Positions 55,045 through 64,000 of a DNA stretch of 64,000 bases are shown here, one piece after another; the first letter of the stretch is position 1, and each line of letters begins with the position of its first letter. Source of the stretch: Galaxea fascicularis (taxonomy: Eukaryota; Cnidaria; Anthozoa; Scleractinia; Euphylliidae); contig OX419342.1 of the NCBI GenBank assembly GCA_948470475.1, positions 16,859,467-16,923,466 on the forward strand. The letters are read 5' to 3'. The position numbers and the translations under genes were made by a program. The notes below the pieces were generated by a model. The model had not been told where the DNA came from. It saw nothing but the letters and a program-made list of their open reading frames with translations, and searched no databases.

Positions 55045-57440
55045 TGAGCTGCTTGTGCCCTTATGTGCATTTGAGTGGTATCCAAGTTGATGGATGTAAT
55101 ATAGTCAAGTGCTGCATTTTACGAACGGGTTTGAACAGGGCTTAAACTGTCTTCTGTTCAAGGAAGGCCAATTTAATTGATAAAGTTCTGACTAAAAAAA
55201 ACGTGTTTCCAATCCTCCATCGACGAAACACCAAAGTTTAATTAAAAGCTAGAGGCCATATTGGACTTCACTCGGTCTTCCACGTGGCATGTATAAATTC
55301 GGCAATTGCAATTTGCTACTTCAATGATTCACATACACAGTTGTAATAAAAATAGACAAACTTAGCATGACGAGGTCTGAATACCTTTCTATATTTTATT
55401 TCACAAAGGCATCAAGTTGATTATGTACAGATAATTACATTGCCTCAGTTCTCTATTACATCGTAGTATAGCACAAGCAATGTTGAATGTACTTGTACAA
55501 CGTGCGAATTCGAAGTTGCACGATTATACATTAAACCAAAACACTACATAGAAAGCTTGATAAAGCTGATAACAGTCACAAAAGTAAAGAGGTTATTTGC
55601 ATTTTCGTTTCGAAACAAAGCTCCTCTGATCCAACATGGCGGAGCGCCACAAGTGAAGTTTGCGGATGATACACGACGACAACGACCACAAAGAACGGAG
55701 GGCACTTTTTTAGTCTGGGGCCTCCCACAGGAAGTCCAAGTAATAAACCCATTATGACAGAGCTGAAAAACGAGACACTATTTCACTGGTCTGAACTCTT
55801 TTTGTTTTCGTTTGTTTCTTATAAGAACCTTTTCTATAAGAACGTTGAGGCTGAGATTTCCCTACAATTAGCCTAAAAACGTAGCAAACATAGCGAATGT
55901 TGCCAGAAAACAAGAAAAGCTTTGAGGGGAAACATAGTGTTCGGATTTCGTGTTTAGTTAGCAAGTTGTTGTTGCTCTTCGCGACAGCCGCCGACCGGCT
56001 GCGATTAGTGACCATTAGTTTTCGGAAGGTCGATCTCTTGTAATTTTACCAGGCCATTCTTGTTTTCCTTTTATTTTTCCATTTCATGGACATATTAAAG
56101 CAGTTTCTTGTCGAAAATATCTTGCCGAATATGTAAACGGAGATTTGGAAGCATTTTGAGCTTCAAAATTCATTGCAAAAGTACAAACAAATTCTTCATG
56201 CAACACTGAGATCGAGAAATTTTCCATGCGTTGCGTTACATGTGATGTCATTTTGTCGTCTGTGCTCTTAGGCCCGGTTCAAACGTCGACTTCACATGTG
56301 CCGAATCTAATGCAAATGAGAAAAATCTATTCTGATTTTCCCTCATTTGCATTAGCTAGATTCGGCACATGTGAAGTTCGACCTTTGAACCGGGTCTTAT
56401 AGACCATAGTCAGGAACCAATCAGCGCGCGAGAATTTGACAGTTACTGTAAAAAATGCCTCTTTCCCCATCCCCCTTACCCCCAAGTCCCAAATCTTTTT
56501 CACGATCTTTATTCACAAATTCCACATTTCCCATAATACACTTTGTTTCGGATTCTCAATTTTGTTCAAAGCATTATTTTCAATTTTCAATTTAGGTTGG
56601 CAAAGTCCAGCGTTTCTTCCAGTCTGGGGATGATGCGGCATGCTTTCGTCATAGTTATAAATAGCTAGCTCTTACTAACCAAGTTCGAGGTCCGTACTGA
56701 AGTTATAGACCCGGAACGGGGAGGAGGGGGACGTCCAGTTAACGTTACGAAGGGGGAAGAAGTGTATAATTATGTCATTGGCCCCTTGTTGAGATAACCT
56801 TCGTTATGGTGACGCTTTCCTGTTCCTGTATCGTTTTCATATGTAAGATTTGACGAGTTCAAATAGTGCAGGAAATGGGTATGTAGAGCTTCAGCCACGC
56901 ATACATTGGCTTATATTGGAGGCATGGTTTAGCTTTTCCAAAGGCATCCCCACCTCTTTCTTGTATGTGCCCTCCAAACTGGTCAGGTGGATGAGACATT
57001 AACCTCTTTTACAAAACACTGAAGTCGAAAATCATATTGGACAGATTACTTCGTTTCTCACCTGGTAAGAATAGAGTTAGAAATCTAATGAAACACTGCT
57101 TATAAGCAAGAAAGGCAGCACTTAGGTTAATTAACATTCACTAATCTATTTCTGTTTGCTTTTCTCCAGATGTCGTGACGTCTTCAAGAACATAGAAACC
57201 TTTTTACAATGAAATAAGATAGGCAACTCAACCTAAACCAACATCAACGGCCTAATTTCGTGATTTCCCAACTTAACTGTGCAAGATGTTCAAATAGAAC
57301 CATTAAACTCCATTAGTTCATATTTAGTTTAAATTTCTGGTAACACAGTAACGCATTTAAATTCGTTTGAAAACTCAAAGGGTAGGTCACTGTTGCAGTA
57401 GTAGACAGAGCACGGTGGCTTGCATTATTCTCTCACGCAA
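55045..57440. other. Intergenic region upstream of the GGT-family gene
   Basis: One MITE (56271-56396) and no coding signal. The promoter and any 5' untranslated exon of the gene at 57442 should lie here, but I cannot point to a TATA box or initiator with confidence. Confidence 0.5.
56271..56396. mobile_element. Hairpin MITE, TTA duplication
   Basis: 126 bp. Ends GGCCCGGTTCAAACGTCGAC and, in reverse complement, GACCCGGTTCAAAGGTCGAA. TTA lies on each side. Arms include CACATGTGCCGAATCTA and AATGCAAATGAG. Confidence 0.85.
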
Positions 57441-57441
57441 C

Positions 57442-60400
57442 ATGTTCAGTCGCTTGGTTTCAGTGTTGATATCTATTGGGCTCTCATTTGAAGCCGTAGC
57501 AATGGCTGACGTATCTTTGTCTCCTAAGACTTGGCCACAAGGGGAGTTTGATCGATTGGAGCGAATGAATTTAAATCGTTATGAGCGGCCCAAGCCACTG
57601 GCGGTCAGCGAAGGTAAAGGACTTGTGGCAGGAACAACTGAGCCTTTCGCCGTGCATTCGGGAATGGACGCTCTGAGAAAGGAAGGAAATGCTATGGATG
57701 CCTGTTTGGCGACCGCACTTGCAGGTAAAAGAGACCTTTAAGCTAACAAGATTATCTTGCAGTAAGCGCGTACAATGTCTTTTCAAATTTCCCTGTTCAA
57801 ATGTTATCAATTTCTATCAATCAATATTTCGAAAGCTTAATGTTAAAATAAGTCAACGTTCACGCTGAAACGTGCTCAGATGTTGCAGTCTCTTTTAGAG
57901 GCAACAAATGTAACCCAGATAAGGCATAACTTCCAATAACTTAACGTATAATTATAATTGGCACAAAATGCATCATGGTCGTGAATGCTCTCGAATGCAT
58001 TCACCATGTTCACGTACGATTTTACTTTCTCCGGGTAAAGAGGCAAGCTTGTGTTTTTTCAACGGACATATGCACGTAGAATTATTGAAAATGATGATTG
58101 CTAAGGGTCTTGGTGACGTGAACTTGCCACGTTTAGTTCAATGTGGGCGAGCGCATAAAGAATAAACCATGCATGGTACTGGATGCGTAATTAATGCAAC
58201 CGTCCAGAAGTATGCTCATTAGGTTGATCGTGATTTGATCAATTTGGCAAATAAATATGTATTTTGAATGTTTACGGATTTGCAGGCCGGGCCGGCGGTG
58301 GGGTGGGCAAGCCTTGTGGTTTCTTTCCTTGTTGCTGTTGTTGTTGTTGTTGTTTCTTTTTCTGTTTTTTTTTTTTTTTTTCCAATTTTGATTTTGAGCC
58401 TGTGGCGACAATCTTTCGACGCTGTTGCGACGATGCCTAAAAATTATTAAATATCCAAGTTTAAGAAGCACATCTCATCGAAAAAATGGTTGTATAAAGA
58501 CAGGAGATTTCACAGAAGTGCAACTTTGTATCCCCTATCACAAACTACTGTAAAATGATCCGAGTTTGCTATAACATTGCGATTTTGAAAGATACGACTT
58601 CCAGCCATTTTACCGTGAATCCTTACTCGTGGGCCAATGTCTGAAAAGCTGGAAAATAAGAACGTACCACAGCGACCCAAACTCACGTTGACAATTGAGA
58701 ATTATGAGGCGTTGTATGGGACTTGTTAACACCGGGTCGATTTATCGAGCTTCAGCTTAAAATTCTGTTAATATACAAAATTACATTACTTTTATTTTTT
58801 GACATTTTCCGTGTCGTTTTGCTTATCTTGCGTCTTGTAGTGGTGTTTTGGTCGGGTTTTTTTTTTCTGTTTTTTCCTTCCTATAACGGGGTCAAGGATG
58901 ACTCCACTGTCATGGCGATTACTCCCCGATCGAGCGTCGATTTTTAGTCCAAAAATTCATTCGTTTTTGGAACAGGGTTGGTATGTCAGTGATACATGTA
59001 TAATTAATGTATGTGCGGAAATATTTCCGTAACGAATCACACTGATAATTCTCCGAACGGTCAACGTGAATTTGGGCTCCCTGTGTTGTAACTCCTCGCT
59101 GAGTCAACAGCACTGGCTACGGCGCGTGATGAGGGAAAAGTAAATCAGAATTGCTTGGTATAGATTCAACAGTTTAATACTTTCGACTGACAGCGACAGC
59201 TGTTGTATTTGCTCTGCAGAGGTCACCTTGGCAACGGGCTCCTATGTTTCTTACGCTGGTGTCTCCCAAATCCTATACTACGAGAAATCTTCCAATAGAG
59301 TATACAGTATAAATGGCGGATGGAATACCGCTCTAAATGGAGATCCGTCCCAGATCCCCGAGGTCCACACGACGGGATACAATGGAGCCTCGGTCCTTGT
59401 CCCAGGATTCATCGCTGGAGTAGTTGAAGCAGCTGAAAAATTTGCCAAATTTCCCTTCAAGACACTGTGTGAGCCCGCGCTATATTTCGCCGAAAAAGGT
59501 TTTAAAATGCCCGCTGGCTTAGCGGCGTCCATTGCACTTTACTACAATGAGGTAACATTGCTGAGGACAACCAAAGGTACTTATAATGAGACTATGATTT
59601 GTTGTTTTGAATAGTGTCCACCTATGATGCAAGGTGTCCTTTCTTATTTGAATCACGATCTAAACTACCTGTCATACAGCGATGTTATTGCTGGTTTGCA
59701 TGCATTGTCGTGAACATTTGAAAGCATCAACTAAGGGTAACACAAGGCTCCTCTTGCGACATTTAACTACTGGCCACCCATGACTAAATCTTTCAAGAAA
59801 ATATCAAGTTGCAGGCTGCAGGGAAGATATGTATCCTCAATTATCAGTTGTTTTATCATACGATGCTCATTTCGAAGAGAAATACAAAGTTGAATTTTAA
59901 TTAGGGTTGCTTCTTTTATTGGACGTACCGAAAATACACGATTTTGAAGTTTTAAAAATTTTTAGTTTAACTCGTCCAATTTACTTAGTTTGTCGTTATA
60001 ATTGAAGATCCTTTCTTCAACTTTAACAATCCGTTGTTTTATCGAGAGAAATAACGATCTTAACAGCTTTACGCCATCAAATTCGTCTCCTTTTTTCTCT
60101 TATTGTGGCACTTTGGTAGAGCAAGCACCCTTTCATAGCCCGCCAAGGGAGCTCTATCTGATTATGCGGAAGTGTCGTGCTATTCTGTTCGATGAGTTCA
60201 TCCACATTGCAGGAAAGTTATGATCCAGCCATTTTATGCCATTTTATCATTATTATTATTATCATTATTATTATTTTTATTTTTTTTTTTTGCTAGGTGA
60301 AACGATCTTTACCAATCCCGATACTGGAAAACCGTACGCTTACAAAGAACTGTTTAAGCAACCTGAGCTGGCCGAGTTTATACAGAGTGTGGCCACTAGC

Positions 60401-61468
60401 GGAAAGGACTACTTTTACAATGGGACCTGGGCAGAGGAAATGACGTCATTGGTTAAAAACCAGAAAGGATTTATTACAACAGATGACATGCGCAGATACC
60501 AAGTAAAATGGGAGGCACCTGTCAACACTACATACAATGGTGTGGACGTCTTCGTGTCCGGAAACGACTGGGGTGGGGTTGAGCTTGTGGAGAAGTTACG
60601 ACTGATGGAATTGGCGGGAATAGGCCAGAATCAATCGTCAAATTACCTCACAAATGCAACGGAGTTTTTCTGGCTAGCGTCAATATCTCGGTTCAGCTTT
60701 TTCGTCTCGATTTTCTTACACAGCAACCCACGCGGCTTATCGATATTGAAAGACAACTTAAACCTCGATTTTTCCAATCGTCTTTCCAGAAATTCCACTG
60801 AGGCAATTTGGGGGAGGATCGGCTCACCTGACAAAATGAAAGAAGTCAATGATATAATAAGGAGGCTTCTTGGAGGGAAGGAAAGCATACATGGTTCAGA
60901 TGCGATAGTCGCGGCTGACAAAGATGGAAATGTGTGCTCAATGATTCACACCATCAACAGCAAGATGTGGGGAACGGGCTTGTTTGTTGGAGGAATTGCT
61001 TTGCCGCACTCCGCAGCTTTATTCAAGGCTTATGTCACGCAGACAAGTCCTGGAGGAAGGCTTGCATCGGGTCTTCAACCCATTATTGCGTTTGAAAGGG
61101 ACGAGTCATCGACAACTCGCCGTCCTGTAATGGCGCTCGCAGTTGTCGGTTCATCTTATCCTGTGGTTGTTCCACAGTATGCCACAAATCTCCTGGACAG
61201 CAAAATGAACCCCAAAGAAGCCATGGAAGCCCCCACGTTCCTACTGCCAAGTTTTTCAGATTTCTTCCAAGCCGTTCCAATAGAGGAGTTTTCAGTCGAC
61301 GAGAACGTGTTGCGTGACGTGCGCGACATGGGACAAGGCGTGACGGAGTTAGAGTACATGAAGGCGTATGGGCCGATTGGTTTGGGAGTGGCCCTCACAA
61401 TCGATGAAAACGGGTTTATGTATGGATGCGCCCACCCCCTGAGAAGGGGACTTGCAGAAGGCGTTTGA
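57442..61468 (+). CDS. Gamma-glutamyltransferase-family protein, secreted, 3 exons
   Basis: Exons 57442-57724, 59220-59576 and 60297-61468 join in phase 1 to give 603 residues. ATG 57442 is the first Met in the frame; the open frame above it has none. It opens a signal peptide, MFSRLVSVLISIGLSFEAVA. Family blocks follow in order: HSGMDALRKEGNAMDACLA, an ATGSYVSYAG loop, AVEEP-like segments, and DKDGNVCSMIHTINSKMWG. Gamma-glutamyltransferases are N-terminal-nucleophile hydrolases that cleave themselves into two chains. Alignment by eye places Ser414 (GSDAIVA) at the nucleophile, leaving a small chain of about 190 residues, normal for the family. Classical enzymes use Thr there and a Gly-Gly oxyanion hole; here the latter region reads VVGSSYPVV. 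This resembles a bacterial and invertebrate subfamily with similar TINxxxWG blocks, recalled rather than searched. Activity on glutathione is therefore uncertain. Confidence 0.9.
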
Positions 61469-61469
61469 A

Positions 61470-62925
61470 CCTACGTGGAATGATTTTTTTCTTTACATTT
61501 GAAAACACTGTACCATGATGGATTTCATTATGCTTACGTTCTTTTGCATTTAAACAATCGAAGGAAAACATTGTAAAAAACGGTTGCCTTTTCCCTTTGC
61601 CTTTTCCCTCCTCCTGAATATTTAGGCTTTCCAAGGTCAGGGAGAAATAAGGGAAAAACTATTTTTTCACTGCCAGGGAAAAGTCAGGGAAATTCTAGAG
61701 TCTACCTGAAAGTCAGTGAAAAGTCCGGGGGACATTTGGTTACAATCACGGACAAAACTGTCGAGGCAACTAAGCAAAATGTACACTTTTTGTTAATCCA
61801 GACTAAGGGCGCTTTCCATTCGTCAGAACTGGCCAGCCGGACCGATCATTTTAAAAATATGAAATAGGCTTCTTCAGTCGATAGTTTTCGCTTAACACCC
61901 ATCACTGCTATGCATACTCTTAAAAATAAACTGATCTGGATGGACAGTTCTGATCAATAGTGGAATTCTCTTAACAAATGGACTGGTTAGGCCGACCAGT
62001 TCTGACTAATTGAAAGCGCCATTATATGTGCTACTCTTCCTGCCCCTTTCCCTCTTTCAATATTGTTTTGGCGCTTATGTTTTATCGGGAAACACATTTG
62101 ACAAAGGGGAGGGGGAGAGGGGTGTTTTTTCAAAAAGTTCAAGGATATTTCTTGTTAGCAAAACTAACGTTGTTTCAAAAACGTTCTGCAAAGAAATCGA
62201 TTCCTGTGTCAGGGTCTATTAAGAGCTTTATTGCACAAGGATTTGTCTTGGATGGTCAATGGAAATTGCTTGTAATGTGGTCAATGAAAAGTCCCGAAAA
62301 TGCCAGTCAGTGATTTTTTTCTTTCCCAGTGAGTGGCAACCCTGCCTTTTCCTGGATCCCTATAATTCGTAAAGCTGTTAGAGGTTCATTAATATAGAAT
62401 CCTATCTTTGAGAGAAAGTGATTATTGCGAAAAACTTTAAGAAATATCGGGGAGAAACACTCAAACAGCCATCCAAGAAATTATTGGTGTGAGTAAGAAA
62501 ACCGCGCCCAAGAACGTGGTCCTCGACTCAAGCAAGACTTCATACATTTACCCAGGGATGATAGAGAAAATAGGCAAGAGGTCATGTTCCATTTATGTCA
62601 TTCTTTTCTCCTCTTCAATTTTCACCACCCCACACCCATCCCCTTCTCACACGCCATTTTCCAATCCTTGTGTTCCCCCCTTCCGTAGTATCAATCCAAT
62701 CCCGATAATATAATCACGACAGCGTAGCTTTTTTATCGCTTTAGGAGTCCTTTTCTCTCCATGGACTGATACATGGTAGCTGCATGTGGGTAGTGAAACT
62801 AGGGAACTACCCATCAAGTGCGTAGCTAGAAAGGCCCCTTTCTATACCTGACGTATACAAACTTTAGAATTTCCTTTTCAAATACCGTACACAATTATAT
62901 TTTTTACAAGGCGTTATAAGGCGTT
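61470..62925. other. 3' flank of GGT-family gene; no gene recognised
   Basis: GTCAGGGAAAAA-type words repeat at about 61,635-61,720. I could not single out a polyadenylation site with confidence. Confidence 0.5.
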
Positions 62926-62929
62926 AAAA

Positions 62930-63105
62930 TCTAACGACTTCATATGATGCGCGTAAAATATAGTAAAGACTTGCTTTTACGGCTTCTCACAATGTACTTA
63001 AAATGTCGTAAGCAACCTGATTACGACTTCATATGATGCACGTAAAACATTGTAATGACTTGCTTTACGGCTTCTTGCAATAAAACGTAAAATACATTTT
63101 AATCT
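62930..63105. repeat. Two-copy tandem repeat, about 90 bp
   Basis: ACGACTTCATATGATGCRCG, TAAAAYATWGTAAWGACTTG and TTACGGCTTCT occur twice in succession. Confidence 0.75.
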
Positions 63106-63471
63106 TTTTGAGACTATAAGAAATATGCCTATACAACACTATCTTTTTTTTTACCTATAAAATGAAGATATTGCATGCTTATGTGTACGGTGGAATCTCG
63201 ATATAATTTGATATGATCTGTGACTGCTGTAATCTCAATGGTGCCAACTAAGGGTGCATTTTTTGGGGTATTCCAGGATGAGGATAAAAAGGTTGAGGAT
63301 GATTAGAATGATGGGAATTTGACAACACAGAAAAAACGACTATTCTGAAAGCGGAATGAAAACGCAACCTTCCAGACTTGTTGCTGTTGTCCACACACTT
63401 TCGAAACCTTGATACGACTTCCACCTGTTTTCGCACTGTACTGGGGAAGAAAAATACCCTTACTTCTTTGT

Positions 63472-63870
63472 TCATAGCGCGCGAAATGCTCCCCCAGAGA
63501 GATTTTCGTTTGAACGGAACATCAGAAAAATGGTCTTCATGTTACTTACACAAACTGATGGGTTTCTCATGATGTCCAGCTGCAGTTGCTTTTCCGGCCT
63601 CTCAGGCTCGGAAACAAAAGTTGAATTTGCCGCCGTTGTCGCCGACACGCTGGTGTTTGGATCAAACACTGATAATCGACAGTTATTGAGAAAGAATCGC
63701 ATCATTCTTAGAGAAAGCTGTTTAAGTAGCTTTGAACTTCTTGTAACACAGCAGCACAAGGCAAAATAAATGCCATGCGATTTAATGGCAATAAGAACGC
63801 GGGACTCGGTATGTAAAGGAAAACGAAAAACGGGACTCATCTTTGCAACTGTATGTAAAACAAGCAGCAA
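63472..63870 (-). other. Unassigned ORF near right edge
   Basis: 132 codons open on the minus strand, with a possible GTAAGG donor just past its end. No domain recognised; it may be chance or an exon of a gene beyond the window. Confidence 0.15.
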
Positions 63871-64000
63871 TACACATCGTGTTCCTGCACCTTTTCTTTA
63901 TTGACGGCAATTTCACATTACACTAAAACTATTTCTCTTTATTTTCTATAGCCGTGGTCTCTAACAATCAAGTGGTTTTGGATCGTTTCTATGATCAGAA

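Overview
The window looks like animal nuclear DNA, most likely an anthozoan cnidarian such as a coral. The evidence is split genes with GT-AG introns, modular extracellular domains (MAM, CUB, fibronectin III), and a dense mix of Penelope-like, BEL/Pao, CR1-like and foldback/MITE repeats with tRNA-like sequences of a kind I associate with cnidarian genomes. The organism call is an inference and no species is assigned.

Layout. (1) About 2.0-26.2 kb, minus strand: sixteen phase-compatible exons of one large extracellular protein gene, MAM then three complete CUB-FN3-FN3 cassettes and the start of a fourth CUB. It runs off my exon map at both ends; the start codon was not found and the 3' part lies beyond the left edge. 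Its introns hold MITEs, two Penelope-like (PLE) fragments, a PLE-end palindrome with hammerhead-ribozyme-like cores, a decayed LINE and microsatellites. (2) About 26.3-44.9 kb: no convincing host gene. It contains palindromic minisatellites, a CR1-like LINE split in two by a 6.45-kb inverted-repeat element, a five-unit array of tRNA-like 250-bp repeats inside that element, and a frameshifted protein-kinase fragment. (3) About 45.2-53.1 kb: a foldback element containing an apparently intact BEL/Pao LTR retrotransposon (identical 254-bp LTRs, one 1737-codon ORF) and further nested elements. (4) 53.6-55.0 kb: a decayed PIF/Harbinger-like element with a hairpin MITE inserted in one of its terminal repeats. 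(5) 57.4-61.5 kb, plus strand: a complete three-exon gene for a secreted gamma-glutamyltransferase-family protein in which Ser replaces the usual catalytic Thr. (6) 61.5-64 kb: no supported gene.

Only the two host genes are well supported, and both encode proteins that should enter the secretory pathway; nothing links them functionally. The rest is a record of nested transposition. Its most informative event is the LINE split: removing the 6.45-kb element and one copy of a 4-bp duplication restores an open LINE reading frame. Splice sites were placed by hand from consensus and phase matching, so individual boundaries may be off by a few bases.
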